Shown piece after piece: positions 14,928 through 25,937 of a stretch of DNA of 64,000 bases. The notes under the pieces are model-generated. The model saw nothing but the letters and a program-made list of their open reading frames with translations, was not told the origin of the DNA and did no database searches. Position 1 is the stretch's first letter; the number at the start of each line of letters is the position of its first letter. The stretch is from Erythrobacter sp. (lineage in GTDB: Bacteria > Pseudomonadota > Alphaproteobacteria > Sphingomonadales > Sphingomonadaceae). The stretch is taken from assembly GCA_009993635.1 (NCBI GenBank), contig JAACTC010000005.1, positions 310,001 to 374,000 on the forward strand, in the 5' to 3' direction. The translations under genes were made by a program, and so were the position numbers.

Positions 14928-16733
14928 ATGCCCAGCTATACCGCACCGACCCGCGATTTCCGCTTCATCATCAACGAAATGCTGGAGCTGGAAAGCTACG
15001 CAAGCCTCCCCGGTTTCGAGAATGCGAGCACCGATATGGTCAACTCGATCCTCGAAGAAGCGGGCAAGTTCACCGCCGAGGTGCTGCAGCCGCTCAACCA
15101 GGTCGGCGACCAGGAAGGCTGCACGCGGCACGATGATGGCTCTGTCACCACTCCGACCGGCTTCAAGGATGCGTTCAACCAGTTCCGCGAAGCTGGCTGG
15201 GGCACGCTTTCGATGCCCGAGGAATTCGGCGGGCAGGGCCTGCCACACGTGGTCGCCTTCGCGATGGAAGAGATGATCAGCTCCTCCAACCAGTCCTTCG
15301 GCATGTATCCGGGCCTGACCAACGGCGCGATCTCCGCTCTGATCGCCAAGGGCAGCCAGGAACAGAAGGAAAAGTACCTCCCCAAGATGGTGACCTGCGA
15401 ATGGACCGGCACCATGAACCTGACCGAGCCGCATTGCGGCACAGACCTGGGCCTGATCCGCACCAAGGCAGAGCCGCAGGCCGATGGCAGCTATTCGATC
15501 ACGGGCACCAAGATCTTCATCTCCGCCGGTGAGCACGACATGGCGGAAAACATCATCCACCTCGTGCTGGCCAAGACGCCGGGCGCGCCTGATAGCTCGA
15601 AGGGCATTTCGCTGTTCGTGGTGCCCAAGTTCCTCGTCAACGACGATGGCTCCGTGGGTGAGCGCAACGGCGTGATGTGCGGCTCGATCGAACACAAGAT
15701 GGGCATCCACGGCAACTCGACCTGCGTCATGAATTATGACGAGGCGAAAGGCTGGATGGTCGGCGAGGAGAACAAGGGCCTCGCCGCGATGTTCATCATG
15801 ATGAACGCCGCGCGACTGGGCGTGGGTATCCAGGGCCTCAGCCAAGCCGAAGTCGCCTACCAGAATGCAGTCACCTACGCGCTCGATCGCCGTCAGGGCC
15901 GCGCGCTGACCGGCCCGGCCGAGCCTGACGAGAAGGCCGATCCGATCTTCGTCCACCCCGATGTGCGCCGGATGCTGATGGACGCCAAGGCGTTCAACGA
16001 AGGCATGCGCGCTTTCGCGCTGTGGACCGCGCTGCAGCAGGACCTGAGCCATGCGCTGCAGGACGAGGACGAGAAACAGCTGGCGAACGATCTGGTTGGC
16101 CTGATGACCCCGGTCATCAAGGGCTACGGCACCGACAAGGGCTACGACGTCGCGAACAACATGCAGCAGGTTTATGGCGGCCACGGCTACATCGCCGAGT
16201 GGGGCATGGAGCAGTTCGTGCGCGATTCGCGGATCGCCATGATCTACGAAGGCACCAACGGCATTCAGGCGATGGACCTCGCCGGGCGCAAGCTTGCCAT
16301 GCACGGCGGCCGCGCGGTGCAGGCATTCTTCAAGCTGGTCGATGACGAAGTCGCGGCGGCCAAGGACGAAGAAGGCATGACCGAGCTGGCCGAGGCGCTG
16401 GAAAAGGCGGTCGGCGAACAGAAGGCAGCGACCATGTGGTTCATGCAGAACGCCATGCAGAACCCCAACCACCTGGGTGCGGGCGCGCATCACTACATGC
16501 ACATCATGGGCATCACTTGCCTGATGCTGATGTGGGTCAAGATGACGCGCGTCGCCAAGGGCAAGCTGGCCGAGGGGAGCGACGACAAGGCCTTTTACGA
16601 GGCCAAGATCGCCACCGCACGCTACTTCGCCGACCGCTTCGTACCCGATGCCGGCGCGCTGCGTCGCAAGATCGAAAGCGGCAGCGATTCGATGATGGCG
16701 CTGGGCGAGGACGCTTTCTCGACTGCCGCCTGA
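14928..16733 (+). CDS. Acyl-CoA dehydrogenase, DmdC-like large type
   Basis: A 601-residue FAD-dependent acyl-CoA dehydrogenase of the long type with an extra C-terminal domain, the group that includes DmdC (3-methylmercaptopropionyl-CoA dehydrogenase). FAD and substrate blocks are [28 protein letters not shown] and [17 protein letters not shown]; the catalytic base is Glu441 in [14 protein letters not shown]. The C-terminal part after about 460 is the added helical domain. Actual chain-length or DMSP preference cannot be read from the sequence. Probably co-controlled with the MerR gene just upstream. Confidence 0.93.
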   Translation: MPSYTAPTRDFRFIINEMLELESYASLPGFENASTDMVNSILEEAGKFTAEVLQPLNQVGDQEGCTRHDDGSVTTPTGFKDAFNQFREAGWGTLSMPEEFGGQGLPHVVAFAMEEMISSSNQSFGMYPGLTNGAISALIAKGSQEQKEKYLPKMVTCEWTGTMNLTEPHCGTDLGLIRTKAEPQADGSYSITGTKIFISAGEHDMAENIIHLVLAKTPGAPDSSKGISLFVVPKFLVNDDGSVGERNGVMCGSIEHKMGIHGNSTCVMNYDEAKGWMVGEENKGLAAMFIMMNAARLGVGIQGLSQAEVAYQNAVTYALDRRQGRALTGPAEPDEKADPIFVHPDVRRMLMDAKAFNEGMRAFALWTALQQDLSHALQDEDEKQLANDLVGLMTPVIKGYGTDKGYDVANNMQQVYGGHGYIAEWGMEQFVRDSRIAMIYEGTNGIQAMDLAGRKLAMHGGRAVQAFFKLVDDEVAAAKDEEGMTELAEALEKAVGEQKAATMWFMQNAMQNPNHLGAGAHHYMHIMGITCLMLMWVKMTRVAKGKLAEGSDDKAFYEAKIATARYFADRFVPDAGALRRKIESGSDSMMALGEDAFSTAA

Positions 16734-16755
16734 TCGCGGGATCGATTACCGATAC

Positions 16756-16795
16756 AAAAAGGGACGGGCCGGTGCTTTACCGACCCGCCCTTTTG
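16756..16795. terminator. Bidirectional terminator between convergent acyl-CoA dehydrogenase and cysK
   Basis: An A-run leads into GGGACGGGCCGGT, a short loop (GCTTT) and ACCGACCCGCCC followed by TTTTG. One arm mismatch is tolerated. The A-run and T-run let it act for both convergent genes. Confidence 0.8.
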
Positions 16796-16808
16796 TCTGC
16801 TTAAGCCA

Positions 16809-17729
16809 TCACGCTTCGGGCAGGAAGTCGGGCACCGACAGATACCGCTCGCCCGTGTCGTAGTTGAAGCCGAGCACGCGCGAGCCTTCGGAGAGCTCGG
16901 GCAGCTTCTTGGCGATCGCGGCCAGCGTTGCGCCGCTGGAGATGCCGACCAGCATCCCTTCCTCGCGCGCGGCGCGGCGGGCCATTTCCTTGGCGTCTTC
17001 CGGATCGACCTGGATCGCGCCGTCGATTGCCTGCGTGTGCAGATTTTCGGGCACGAAGCCTGCTCCGATGCCCTGAATCGGGTGCGGGCCGGGCTCGCCG
17101 CCCGAGATCACAGGTGAGCCTGCGGGCTCTACCGCCCAGGCCTTCATCTCGGGCCAGTGGCGCTTCAGTTCCTCGGCGCAGCCGGTCAGGTGACCGCCGG
17201 TGCCGACGCCGGTAATCAGCGCATCGACCGGCTTGTCGACGAAATCGCCGAGGATTTCCTTCGCGGTGGTGCGCACATGGACCTGCCAGTTGCTGTCATT
17301 GTCGAACTGGCTGGGCATCCATGCGCCCTCGTCCTGCTCGACCAGCTCCTGCGCGCGGCTGATCGCGCCCTTCATGCCGCCTTCCTTGGGGGTCAGGTCG
17401 AATTTCGCGCCATAGGCCAGCATCAGACGGCGCCGCTCGAGGCTCATGCTCTCGGGCATGACGAGCACTAGTTTGTAGCCCTTGACCGCGGCGACCATCG
17501 CGAGGCCGATCCCGGTGTTGCCGCTGGTCGGTTCGATGATCGTGCCGCCTGGCTTGAGCTTGCCGGACTTTTCCGCGTCCTCGACCATTGCGAGCGCAAT
17601 CCGGTCCTTGATCGAGCCGCCGGGGTTGGCGCGTTCGCTCTTCACCCACACGTCATGGTCGGGGAACAGGCGCGAGAGGCGGATATGCGGCGTGTTGCCG
17701 ATGGTTTCGAGGATCGAGTCGGCTTTCAT
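16809..17729 (-). CDS. cysK: Cysteine synthase A (O-acetylserine sulfhydrylase)
   Basis: CysK makes cysteine from O-acetylserine and sulfide using PLP. In the 306 residues the PLP lysine is Lys41 (NPGGSIKDR), the substrate loop is PTSGNTGIG, the phosphate loop is GVGTGGH and the C-terminal PLP contact is GISSGAT. The start at 17729 overlaps the stop of the upstream MFS gene by four bases (ATGA), so they are co-translated. Upstream in-frame codons lie inside that gene. Confidence 0.95.
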   Translation of the reverse strand: MKADSILETIGNTPHIRLSRLFPDHDVWVKSERANPGGSIKDRIALAMVEDAEKSGKLKPGGTIIEPTSGNTGIGLAMVAAVKGYKLVLVMPESMSLERRRLMLAYGAKFDLTPKEGGMKGAISRAQELVEQDEGAWMPSQFDNDSNWQVHVRTTAKEILGDFVDKPVDALITGVGTGGHLTGCAEELKRHWPEMKAWAVEPAGSPVISGGEPGPHPIQGIGAGFVPENLHTQAIDGAIQVDPEDAKEMARRAAREEGMLVGISSGATLAAIAKKLPELSEGSRVLGFNYDTGERYLSVPDFLPEA

Positions 17730-19057
17730 GGAATCTTCTCCTGCAAGGTCTGTTCGGGGGTTTCCTCCCTTAACGACGGAGGCGGGTCGAAGGTCCGGGT
17801 GTGGCGCAGAACTGGGAAGATGCGGCTCCACATGGCGACTGTCACGATCGCGCCAACCCCGCCGAAGATCACCGCGCCCGCCGGGCCGATCACGCTGGCG
17901 AGGAAGCCGGAGAACGCATCGCCCCCTTCGTTCGATGCGCTGATCGTCAGCAGGCTGGCGGAGGAAACGCGGCCGCGCTTGTCGTCGGGCGTGTGCAGCT
18001 GGATCAGCGACTGGCGGATATAGACGCTGAACATGTCGGCCGCGCCCACGATCACCAGCATCGCCAGGCTAAGCGGCATCGAGCGCGACAGGCCGAAGAT
18101 GATCGTCGCGAGGCCGAACAGCGCGACCGCCCACAGCATCTTTGGCCCGACATTGGTCTTCAGCGGGCGGAAGCTGAACCACAGCGCAGTCACCGCCGCG
18201 CCGATGGCAGGGGCGGCGGCAAGCTGCGCAAGGCCGGTCTCACCCACCTGCAGGATATCGTACGCGAAGGGCGGGAAAAGTGCAGTCGCGCCGGCGAGGA
18301 ACACCGCCATCAGGTCGAGCGTGATCGCGCCGAGCACCATCTTGTTGTGCAGCACGTATTTCCACCCGTCGATCACCTGGCCGATGGGGCGCTGCGCCCC
18401 GGTTATGGGGGAGCGGGGGACCTTGCCGATGGTGCTGATCGCAATGATCGAAACGAGGAACAGCCCGGCGGCGATGGCATAGGGCAGGGCGGGCATCGCG
18501 TCGTAGGCATATCCGCCGACCGCAGGGCCCACGATCATCCCGGTCTGCCACGCGATGGAGGACAGCGCGATGGCGTTGGGCAGGATCGCCTTGGGCACGA
18601 GGTTGGGCGCCAGCGCCGACAGGGCAGGTCCGTTGAACGCGCGCACCACGCCCAGCAGCACCGCGACCGAGAACAGCGATGTGAGGTCGATATGGCCGGT
18701 ATAGGTCGTCCACGCGAGATAGCCTGCGCCGAAGAACTGCAGCCCGATCGTCAGCCGCGACACCGTCTTGCGGTTGAAGCGATCGGCGGCGAGGCCGGAG
18801 AAGGGCGAGAGAACGAACAGCGGAAGGAACTGCAGCAGCCCGATCAGCGCGAGCTGGCCCGACGCCTCGTAGGCGTTCAGGCCGTTGCCGCGCGCGATGG
18901 TGTAGGTCTGCCACCCGATGATCAGCATCATCGCGTACTGGCCGACGATCATCGTGAATCGCGCCAGCAGATAGGCGCGGAAATTATGGATTCGCAGCGG
19001 CGAGGGCTCGCTCGTGCTGTCGGCGGGTGCGTCTGAAGATGTCACGAGGCTCGCCAT
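17726..19057 (-). CDS. MFS transporter, EntS/MFS_3-like exporter
   Basis: A 443-residue major facilitator with about 12 helices and the [14 protein letters not shown] loop (a motif A variant) after the second helix. The overall pattern is that of the EntS/MFS_3 group of drug and siderophore exporters. It is translationally coupled to cysK, which raises export of cysteine, O-acetylserine or a related compound as a possibility, but nothing in the sequence fixes the substrate. Confidence 0.85.
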   Translation of the reverse strand: MASLVTSSDAPADSTSEPSPLRIHNFRAYLLARFTMIVGQYAMMLIIGWQTYTIARGNGLNAYEASGQLALIGLLQFLPLFVLSPFSGLAADRFNRKTVSRLTIGLQFFGAGYLAWTTYTGHIDLTSLFSVAVLLGVVRAFNGPALSALAPNLVPKAILPNAIALSSIAWQTGMIVGPAVGGYAYDAMPALPYAIAAGLFLVSIIAISTIGKVPRSPITGAQRPIGQVIDGWKYVLHNKMVLGAITLDLMAVFLAGATALFPPFAYDILQVGETGLAQLAAAPAIGAAVTALWFSFRPLKTNVGPKMLWAVALFGLATIIFGLSRSMPLSLAMLVIVGAADMFSVYIRQSLIQLHTPDDKRGRVSSASLLTISASNEGGDAFSGFLASVIGPAGAVIFGGVGAIVTVAMWSRIFPVLRHTRTFDPPPSLREETPEQTLQEKIP

Positions 19058-19129
19058 GACAGGCGGCCTGCTGCGACAAAAGCAAATTCTGGCGCGGGGT
19101 ATGCAAGCGCGGCTTTACCCGCGCGTAAT

Positions 19130-19486
19130 TCAGTGGCGTCGGCGCAGGCGCGGGTTGGGCTGCAACCGGTCGATCAGTTCGAGGAAGTCGTCCACCCGGA
19201 TTATCCGTTCGAACTGAAAACCGGCGCGGTTGCTCTTTGTCCAGATCAGATAGGCCTCGATCCGGCCAATAACCGGAAAGCTCACGATCACGCGGTCGCC
19301 GCGGCTGCCGCCTTCGGCATTATCGATCATGAAGCCGTTAGCCGACACGTTGCTGATGTGCAGGCCGACATCGCCGCGACCGAAATACTCGGCGATCACG
19401 CTATAATCGACAGGATGGCGCATCGCCGCGCGCTGATCGGTTACACTGAGATGCGATGCCACAGTCAAATCCTCCGGGGCCACCAT
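19130..19486 (-). CDS. PilZ domain protein
   Basis: A 118-residue single-domain PilZ protein, expected to bind cyclic di-GMP. The two binding motifs are present: RAAMR (Arg19, Arg23) and NVSANG (Asn46, Ser48, Gly51), the N-x-S-x-x-G variant. The rest fits the beta barrel. The downstream effector is unknown; such stand-alone PilZ proteins often act on motility or polysaccharide export. It stands alone between the MFS gene and tyrS. Confidence 0.85.
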   Translation of the reverse strand: MVAPEDLTVASHLSVTDQRAAMRHPVDYSVIAEYFGRGDVGLHISNVSANGFMIDNAEGGSRGDRVIVSFPVIGRIEAYLIWTKSNRAGFQFERIIRVDDFLELIDRLQPNPRLRRRH

Positions 19487-19536
19487 TGGCCCTGTCCAGA
19501 TGACTGCTTCTATCTGCCAATCGCTGAATTTGGGTT

Positions 19537-19575
19537 AAACCGTGCTGTCCTAAATCGGGACAAAAGCACGGTTTT
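19537..19575 (-). terminator. Hairpin downstream of tyrS
   Basis: AAACCGTGCT (19537-19546) pairs with AGCACGGTTT (19565-19574), and GTCC with GGAC inside, leaving a short bulge. It begins ten bases after the tyrS stop on the minus strand. The T-run there is short, so termination efficiency is uncertain. Confidence 0.5.
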
Positions 19576-19583
19576 CTAGCAAC

Positions 19584-20822
19584 TTAGCGGGTCACGATGC
19601 CGTGTTTCTTGCGTCCGAGCGAAAGCCGCCTTTGTGCTCCCTCGTCTACGGTCAGCTGCAGGCCCGGGTCCGACTGGACCTCGTCGTCGAGCCGCACGGC
19701 GCCTTCGGCGATCTTGCGTTTGGCTTCCTTGTTCGACGCGGTGAAACCGATCGCGGTCAGCGCAGCGGGGAGGGACAGGCCATCGCCCACCGCCAGCACC
19801 GGCAGATCATCGCCAGCCCCGCCCGCGAAGGTCTCACGCGCGGTCGCCTCGGCCTTTGCCGCTGCGTCCTCGCCGCGCACCATCTCGGTCACCGCATTGG
19901 CCAGCGCGATCTTGGCGTCGTTGATCTCCGCCCCCTCGAGCGTTTCGAGCCGGGCGATCTCGTCCAGCGGGATATCGGTGAACAGGCGCAGGAAGCGGCC
20001 TACGTCGCGATCGTCGGTGTTGCGCCAGAACTGCCAGAAATCGTAGGCGGGCAGCATGTCTTCGTTCAGCCAGACCGCGCCGCTGGCGGTCTTGCCCATC
20101 TTCCTGCCGTCCGCGGTCGTCAGCAGCGGCGTGGTAAAGCCATAGAGCTCGCCGCCACCGGTGCGCCGGGTCAGCTCGATCCCGTTGACGATATTGCCCC
20201 ACTGGTCGCTGCCGCCCATCTGCAAGCGACAGCCATACCGCTGCGCCAGCTCGCGGAAATCGTAGGCCTGCAGGATCATGTAGTTGAATTCGAGGAAGGT
20301 CAGCGGCTGCTCCCGGTCGAGCCGGGTTTTCACCGAATCGAAGGTCAGCATGCGGTTGACCGTGAAATGCGGGCCGACATCGCGCAGCAAGTCGAGGTAG
20401 CCAAGGCCGCTCAGCCATTCGTCGTTGTTGACCATAACCGCGTCGGTCGGCCCCCCTTCTTCTCCCTCGGGTGCGAAGGTCAGGATGCGTTCGAAGACCT
20501 TGCGGATGCTCGCGATATTGCCTGCGATCACCTCATCGGTCATCAGCTGGCGGCTTTCGTCGCGGCCCGAGGGGTCGCCGATCTTGCCGGTTCCGCCGCC
20601 CATGACGACGATCGGCTTGTGCCCGGTCTGCTGAAGCCGACGCAACAGCATGATCTGGACCAGTGATCCGACGTGCAGGCTGGAGGCGGTCGGATCGAAT
20701 CCGACATATCCTGGGACAATCTGCTCGGAAGCAAGAAAATCAAGTCTTTCCGCATCGGTAATTTGATGCGTATAGTGCCTTTGGTCGAGCACGTTCAGCA
20801 GTTCGGATCGATAGGCGGGCAC
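19584..20822 (-). CDS. tyrS: Tyrosyl-tRNA synthetase
   Basis: TyrRS charges tRNA-Tyr. The 412-residue protein has the HIGH-equivalent SLHVGS at about 49-53, the tyrosine pocket [12 protein letters not shown] and GGSDQWGNI, the KMSKS-equivalent KMGKTASG at about 240, and an S4-like RNA-binding C-terminus ([17 protein letters not shown]). This is the TyrRS form found in most proteobacteria of this order. The next gene is divergent, 50 bases away. Confidence 0.96.
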   Translation of the reverse strand: MPAYRSELLNVLDQRHYTHQITDAERLDFLASEQIVPGYVGFDPTASSLHVGSLVQIMLLRRLQQTGHKPIVVMGGGTGKIGDPSGRDESRQLMTDEVIAGNIASIRKVFERILTFAPEGEEGGPTDAVMVNNDEWLSGLGYLDLLRDVGPHFTVNRMLTFDSVKTRLDREQPLTFLEFNYMILQAYDFRELAQRYGCRLQMGGSDQWGNIVNGIELTRRTGGGELYGFTTPLLTTADGRKMGKTASGAVWLNEDMLPAYDFWQFWRNTDDRDVGRFLRLFTDIPLDEIARLETLEGAEINDAKIALANAVTEMVRGEDAAAKAEATARETFAGGAGDDLPVLAVGDGLSLPAALTAIGFTASNKEAKRKIAEGAVRLDDEVQSDPGLQLTVDEGAQRRLSLGRKKHGIVTR

Positions 20823-20872
20823 TGGTTCCTCCAGGGGGGAAAGATCGCGCCCGCTAGCATGGGGGGTCGCAA

Positions 20873-21418
20873 ATGCAAACGTACAGGTTGAAGCCGCATC
20901 CTAAAACACCGCCGCTGGAAGTCAGCGCGATATCGGTCACCATGATGCGCCTGATGGGTGGCGATCTGTTGCTGCGCTATCGGATCAACAATTCCAGCAA
21001 GGTGGTGGTACCGCGCGGCTACGCGCACCGCAGCCAGGACGATCTGTGGCGGCGCACCTGCCTCGAGTTCTTCATCTATGAACAGAACGGCCGCTACCGC
21101 GAATTCAACTTCGCGCCCGCGGGCGACTGGGCGGCGTTCCAGTTCGCATCCTATCGCAAGCTTGCCGGCGATTATGTGCCCGAAACCGCGCCGCAGATCG
21201 ATTTCCAGCGCGGCCCGCAGGTCATCACGGCGACCGTAAGGCTGCCGGCACGCCTGCTCGACGGGGTGAAATCCGCCGCATTGTGCGCCGTGATCGAGGA
21301 AGAAGGCGGGCACCATTCGCTGTGGTCGCTGGTGCATTGCCGCGACGAACCCGATTTCCACGACCCGATGAGCTTCGCCATCCGCTTCGGCCAGAGCACG
21401 CCCAAACCACGCAAATAG
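20873..21418 (+). CDS. DOMON-like domain protein
   Basis: A 181-residue beta-rich protein resembling the DOMON-like (type 9 carbohydrate-binding) proteins of sphingomonads: [30 protein letters not shown] and the C-terminal [14 protein letters not shown]. No signal peptide is visible. It is placed 14 bases before NamZ, a peptidoglycan-cleaving enzyme, so carbohydrate or wall binding is a reasonable but unproven guess. The ribosome site GGGGGG lies before the ATG at 20873. Confidence 0.7.
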   Translation: MQTYRLKPHPKTPPLEVSAISVTMMRLMGGDLLLRYRINNSSKVVVPRGYAHRSQDDLWRRTCLEFFIYEQNGRYREFNFAPAGDWAAFQFASYRKLAGDYVPETAPQIDFQRGPQVITATVRLPARLLDGVKSAALCAVIEEEGGHHSLWSLVHCRDEPDFHDPMSFAIRFGQSTPKPRK

Positions 21419-21432
21419 GCTCTCCAGCACGC

Positions 21433-22629
21433 ATGAAGTTCGGTATCGACCGGCTGCTTTGCGAGCCGGACCTACGTAAGCCCCTGGAAGGGAAACGGGT
21501 CGCGCTGGTCGCTCACCCGGCATCGGTCACCAGCAGTCTGGAGCACAGCCTCGATGCGCTGATCGCGGCGGGGGTGAACGTCACCTCCGCTTTCGGGCCG
21601 CAACACGGCCTGAAGGGCGACAAGCAGGATAACATGGTCGAAACGGGGGACGAGACCGACCCGACCTACAATATCCCTGTTTTCAGCCTCTATGGTGAAG
21701 TGCGCCGCCCGACCGGGCAGATGATGTCGAGCGCGGATGTGTTCCTGTTCGACCTGCAGGATCTGGGCTGCCGCATCTATACCTTCGTCACTACGCTGCT
21801 CTACCTGCTGGAAGAGGGCGCCAAGCACGGCAAGGCCGTGTGGGTGCTCGACCGGCCCAATCCCGCCGGGCGACCGGTGGAAGGCACCTTGCTGGTGCCG
21901 GGGCAGGAAAGCTTCGTCGGTGCCGGGCCAATGCCGATGCGCCACGGCCTGACGATGGGCGAGATGGGCCACTGGTTCATCGATCACTTCGGGCTCGATG
22001 TCGATTACCGGGTGATCGGGATGGATGGGTGGCAGCCCGACGGGCCGGGCCATGGCTGGCCGCAAGACCGCATCTGGATCAACCCGAGCCCCAATGCCGC
22101 CAACGTAAACATGGCGCGCGCCTATGCGGGCACGGTGATGATCGAAGGCGCGACGTTGTCCGAGGGGCGGGGCACCACCCGACCGCTCGAAGTGCTGTTC
22201 GGCGCGCCCGACATAGACGCCGGTGCGGTGCTGGCGGAAATGCAGCGTGTGGCACCTGCGTGGCTCAAGGGCTGCGCGATCCGCGAATGCTGGTTCGAAC
22301 CGACATTTCACAAGCACGCCGGCCAGCTGTGCCACGGGCTGATGATCCACGCCGAAGGGCCGTTCTACGATCACGCGCAATTCCGCCCGTGGCGGCTGCA
22401 GGCGCTCGCCTTCAAGGCGATCCGCACGCTGTACCCGGACTACGAGATCTGGCGGGACTTCCCTTACGAGTACGAGCTGGACCGGCTGGCGATCGACGTC
22501 ATCAACGGCGGGCCGGCCCTGCGCGAATGGGTGGACGATCCCTCCGCTGCGCCGGTCGACCTCGATCGCATGGCGACCAATGACGAGACCGACTGGCGCG
22601 ACACTGTCGCCAGTCACCTGCTGTATTGA
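21433..22629 (+). CDS. DUF1343 exo-beta-N-acetylmuramidase-like protein (NamZ family)
   Basis: The 398-residue protein matches the DUF1343 family, whose Bacillus member NamZ removes terminal MurNAc from peptidoglycan fragments. Recognisable blocks: FGPQHGLKGDKQDNM, FDLQDLGCRIYTFVTT, VLDRPNPAGR, EGATLSEGRGTTRP. I use the ATG at 21433 (MKFGIDRLLCEP); earlier in-frame codons lie inside the DOMON-like gene. There is no signal peptide from this start, which would make it cytoplasmic and suggests wall recycling. The stop is next to the M24 gene. Confidence 0.88.
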   Translation: MKFGIDRLLCEPDLRKPLEGKRVALVAHPASVTSSLEHSLDALIAAGVNVTSAFGPQHGLKGDKQDNMVETGDETDPTYNIPVFSLYGEVRRPTGQMMSSADVFLFDLQDLGCRIYTFVTTLLYLLEEGAKHGKAVWVLDRPNPAGRPVEGTLLVPGQESFVGAGPMPMRHGLTMGEMGHWFIDHFGLDVDYRVIGMDGWQPDGPGHGWPQDRIWINPSPNAANVNMARAYAGTVMIEGATLSEGRGTTRPLEVLFGAPDIDAGAVLAEMQRVAPAWLKGCAIRECWFEPTFHKHAGQLCHGLMIHAEGPFYDHAQFRPWRLQALAFKAIRTLYPDYEIWRDFPYEYELDRLAIDVINGGPALREWVDDPSAAPVDLDRMATNDETDWRDTVASHLLY

Positions 22630-22643
22630 GAGGATTTGCGACC

Positions 22644-23897
22644 ATGGATCGACGCCAGTTCGGCAAGCTTGCGGCACTTGGCGGGGCCGCAACGCTGCTG
22701 CCCGGCTTCGCCAGCGCGCAGATGACGGGCGACGCGGACGATCTGCCCAACCTGGCGGCAGCCGCGAAGCCGATCACCGTCGAGGAACGGCGCGCGCGCG
22801 TGGCCAAGGCTGGCGCGCTGATGCGGGCGAACAACATCGACGCGGTCCTGATCGAAGCGGGATCGAGCCTGCTCTACTTCACCGGCATCCGCTGGTGGCG
22901 CAGCGAACGGCTGACCGCTGCGGTCATCACCCGCGACGGCGAAATTGCGGTGGTGACGCCGTTCTTCGAAGAGCCTTCGGTGCGTGAGAGCCTGGCGCTC
23001 GATGCGCAGGTGCTGACATGGAACGAGGATGAAAATCCGCTCCTCACGGTCGCCAACTGGCTCAGGAAGGGCGGGTTTTCCCTAGGCCGCATCGGGATCG
23101 AGGAAACGGTGCGCTTCTTCGCATTCGATGGTCTGGCGGAGGCTCTGCCCGGGTCGATGATCGTCAGTGCCAATCCGGTCGTGCGCGGATGCCGCATGAT
23201 CAAGTCCCCGGCGGAACTCGCGCTGATGCAGGTCGCCAACGACATCACGCTGCGCGCATACCGCCACATGTACAGCAAGATCGAAGCGGGGATGACGCCC
23301 GCCGATGTCGGCAGGCTGATCAACAGCGCGACGGTGGCGATGGGCGGATCGCCCGAATTCGCGCTGGTCCTGCTGGGCGAAGCGAGCGCCTACCCCCACG
23401 GCACCGGCAAGCCGCAGGAAGTGCGCGAAGGCGAGGTCGTGCTGCTCGATTGCGGGTGCAACGTGCACGGCTACCAGTCCGACATTTCGCGCAGTTTCGT
23501 GTTCGGCGAGGCGAGCGATCACCAGCGGCTCGTCTGGAACCAGATGCGCAAGGGCCAGCAGGTCGCTTTCGAAGCGGCGCAGGTCGGGGTGGAAGCGGGC
23601 AAGGTCGACGATGCGGTGCGCGCTTACTACGAAACCCTGGGCTACGGGCCAGGCTATGAACTGCCGGGCACGTCGCATCGCACCGGGCATGGTATAGGCC
23701 TCGATGGGCACGAACCGGTCAATCTGGTCCACGGCGAAACGACGAAGCTCGCGCCGGGAATGTGCTTCTCCGACGAGCCGGGCATCTACATTCCGGGCAG
23801 CTTCGGCATCCGCATCGAAGACTGCTTCTACATGACCGAAAACGGCCCGCGCTGGTTCAGCACGCCGCCGTCGTCGATCGACAATCCTATCGGGTAG
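22644..23897 (+). CDS. M24-family metallopeptidase (Xaa-Pro aminopeptidase-like), Tat-exported
   Basis: A 417-residue pita-bread peptidase. The N-terminus DRRQFGKLAALGG...FASAQ is a twin-arginine-type signal, suggesting folded export to the periplasm. Dinuclear metal ligands are visible: Asp269 in LLDCGCNVHG, the Asp of YQSDISR, the His of TGHGIGLDGHE, and the Glu residues of DEPGIY and IRIEDCF. A creatinase-like N-terminal domain precedes them. The start at 22644 follows an AGAGGA site. It overlaps the convergent DUF817 gene by 11 bases. Confidence 0.9.
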   Translation: MDRRQFGKLAALGGAATLLPGFASAQMTGDADDLPNLAAAAKPITVEERRARVAKAGALMRANNIDAVLIEAGSSLLYFTGIRWWRSERLTAAVITRDGEIAVVTPFFEEPSVRESLALDAQVLTWNEDENPLLTVANWLRKGGFSLGRIGIEETVRFFAFDGLAEALPGSMIVSANPVVRGCRMIKSPAELALMQVANDITLRAYRHMYSKIEAGMTPADVGRLINSATVAMGGSPEFALVLLGEASAYPHGTGKPQEVREGEVVLLDCGCNVHGYQSDISRSFVFGEASDHQRLVWNQMRKGQQVAFEAAQVGVEAGKVDDAVRAYYETLGYGPGYELPGTSHRTGHGIGLDGHEPVNLVHGETTKLAPGMCFSDEPGIYIPGSFGIRIEDCFYMTENGPRWFSTPPSSIDNPIG

Positions 23898-24753
23898 GGC
23901 CGGGCCGCCTGATCGGCTGCACCAGCGCGACGAGCACGAAGCTGATGATCATCAGCAGGTACCAGCTGCCGTATTTGGCCAGGCTCACGGGCTTCCACGC
24001 GATCTCCTGCCCCGGATAGTTCCACGCGTTGGCAAACGTCGCGATATTTTCCGCAAACCAGATGAACAGCGCGACCAATCCGAAGCCGAGCAGCAGCGGC
24101 ATCCAGCGATGCACCCGGAAATTGCGGAAATACACGCTGGTGCGCCAGAAGATCAGCGCGGTCGCGGCAAACAGCAGCCAGCGCAGATCGATCCAGTAGT
24201 GGTGCAGGAAGAAGTTGGCATAGATTGCGCCCGCCAGCAGCCAGGTGGTCCATCGCGGCGGGTAATGCTCGAAGCAAAAATCGAAAATGCGCCAGACGCG
24301 CGCGATATAACTGCCGACGCTTGCGTACATGAAGCCGGAGAACAGCGGCACGCCCGCGATCTTCAGCAGCGCGGGCTCTGGATAGACCCATGATCCGGCA
24401 TAGGTTTTGAAAATCTCCATCACCGTGCCGACGATGTGGAAGATCAGGATCACCTTCGCCTCGTCCCACGTCTCTAACCGGAACGCGAGCATCCCGATCT
24501 GGATGCCAAGCGCAGCCAGCGTCAGGAAATCGTACCGGGCGAGGGGGGCCCCAAACAAATCGGTGTCGAGATAGAACAGGTGCGTAGCCAGCAGTAGCGC
24601 GAGCAGCAGCCCCCCGAACAGGCAGGCCCAACCCTGCTTGAAGCCGAACAGCAGGAACTCGTAGATCAACAGCCGCCAGCCTGTGCCCGGATCGAAAGCT
24701 TCGAGCCGCGCGCGGATTTGCTGGAAGCGGCTTGCGCCGGAACGCTGGTTCAC
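23887..24753 (-). CDS. DUF817 integral membrane protein
   Basis: A 288-residue protein with about eight membrane helices. It matches DUF817 (B. subtilis YoaT type): the conserved core ETWDEAKVILIFHIVGTVME, KTYAGSWVYPE and GVPLFSGFMYASVGSY is clear, with charged residues inside helices. The function of the family is unknown. It is coupled to the VWA gene by a four-base overlap (24750-24753) and overlaps the M24 gene convergently. Confidence 0.85.
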   Translation of the reverse strand: MNQRSGASRFQQIRARLEAFDPGTGWRLLIYEFLLFGFKQGWACLFGGLLLALLLATHLFYLDTDLFGAPLARYDFLTLAALGIQIGMLAFRLETWDEAKVILIFHIVGTVMEIFKTYAGSWVYPEPALLKIAGVPLFSGFMYASVGSYIARVWRIFDFCFEHYPPRWTTWLLAGAIYANFFLHHYWIDLRWLLFAATALIFWRTSVYFRNFRVHRWMPLLLGFGLVALFIWFAENIATFANAWNYPGQEIAWKPVSLAKYGSWYLLMIISFVLVALVQPIRRPGPTR

Positions 24754-25934
24754 GCCCCGTGCTTGCGGCTCAATTCGCGCATCGCATCGTCCAGCCCGTC
24801 GAGCGTCAGGGGGTACATCCGGTCATTGACCAGCTGCTTCATGATGCTGGTCGACTGCGAGTAGTTCCACTGTTTCTCCGGGATCGGGTTGAGCCACACG
24901 GTCGCCGGATAGGTGTTCGCCATGCGCTGCATCCAGGTCGCGCCCGCTTCCTCGTTCATATGCTCCACGCTGCCGCCCGGATGGGTGATCTCGTAGGGGC
25001 TCATCGCGGCATCGCCGACGAACACGACCTTGTAGTCGTGGCCGTACTTGTGGAGGATGTCCCAGGTTTTCGTCCGCTCCTGCCAGCGGCGGCGGTTGTC
25101 CTTCCACACGCCTTCGTACAGGCAGTTGTGGAAGTAGAAGAATTCGAGGTTCTTGAACTCTGATGTGGCCGCGCTGAACAGCTCTTCGGTCACCTTGATG
25201 AAGGGGTCCATCGATCCGCCGACGTCGAGAAACAGCAGCAGCTTCACCGCATTGCGCCGCTCGGGCCGCATATGTATATCGAGCCAGCCCTGCTTGGCGG
25301 TGCCACGAATCGTGCGGTCGATATCGAGCTCGTCTGCCGCGCCTTCGCGGGCGAAGCGGCGCAGGCGGCGCAACGCCATCTTGATGTTGCGGGTGCCCAG
25401 CTCCTTGGTGTTGTCGAGATTCTTGAATTCGCGCTTTTCCCAGACCTTCACCGCGCGCTTATTCTTGCTCTCGCCGCCGATCCGTACGCCTTCGGGGTGA
25501 TAGCCGGAATGGCCGAAGGGCGAGGTGCCGCCCGTGCCGATCCACTTGTTGCCGCCCTCGTGGCGCTCCTTCTGCTCCTCGAGCCGCTTCTTCAGCGTGT
25601 CCATCAGCTCGTCCCACGAGCCCATTTTCTCGATCTTGGCCATTTCCTCTTCGGAGAGATATTTCTCGGCGATCGCCTTCAGCCAGTCTTCGGGTATCTC
25701 GACCGGGTTTTGGCCGTAATCGGTCGCGATGCCCCTGAAGACCTTGGCGAACACCTGGTCGAACCGGTCGATCAGCCCTTCGTCCTTCACGAAGGTGGCG
25801 CGGGCGAGGTAGTAGAACGCCTCGGGCGTCTGTTCGATCACATCGCGGTCAAGCGCCTCCAGCAGCGTGAGGTGCTCCTTGAAGCTGGCGGATATGCCCG
25901 CCGCGCGCAGTTCGTCGACGAAATTGAAAAACAT
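24750..25934 (-). CDS. VWA domain protein, CoxE-like
   Basis: A 394-residue VWA/CoxE protein. The N-terminal 200 residues are the helical family-specific part (FKEHLTLLEALDRD), followed by the VWA domain whose metal site starts LLFLDVGGSMDPF. Such proteins work with MoxR-type ATPases in metalloenzyme maturation or stress. The matching MoxR gene is at 28603, on the same strand but separated by two other genes. No signal peptide, so cytoplasmic. DUF817 is coupled downstream. Confidence 0.88.
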   Translation of the reverse strand: MFFNFVDELRAAGISASFKEHLTLLEALDRDVIEQTPEAFYYLARATFVKDEGLIDRFDQVFAKVFRGIATDYGQNPVEIPEDWLKAIAEKYLSEEEMAKIEKMGSWDELMDTLKKRLEEQKERHEGGNKWIGTGGTSPFGHSGYHPEGVRIGGESKNKRAVKVWEKREFKNLDNTKELGTRNIKMALRRLRRFAREGAADELDIDRTIRGTAKQGWLDIHMRPERRNAVKLLLFLDVGGSMDPFIKVTEELFSAATSEFKNLEFFYFHNCLYEGVWKDNRRRWQERTKTWDILHKYGHDYKVVFVGDAAMSPYEITHPGGSVEHMNEEAGATWMQRMANTYPATVWLNPIPEKQWNYSQSTSIMKQLVNDRMYPLTLDGLDDAMRELSRKHGA

Positions 25935-25937
25935 GGC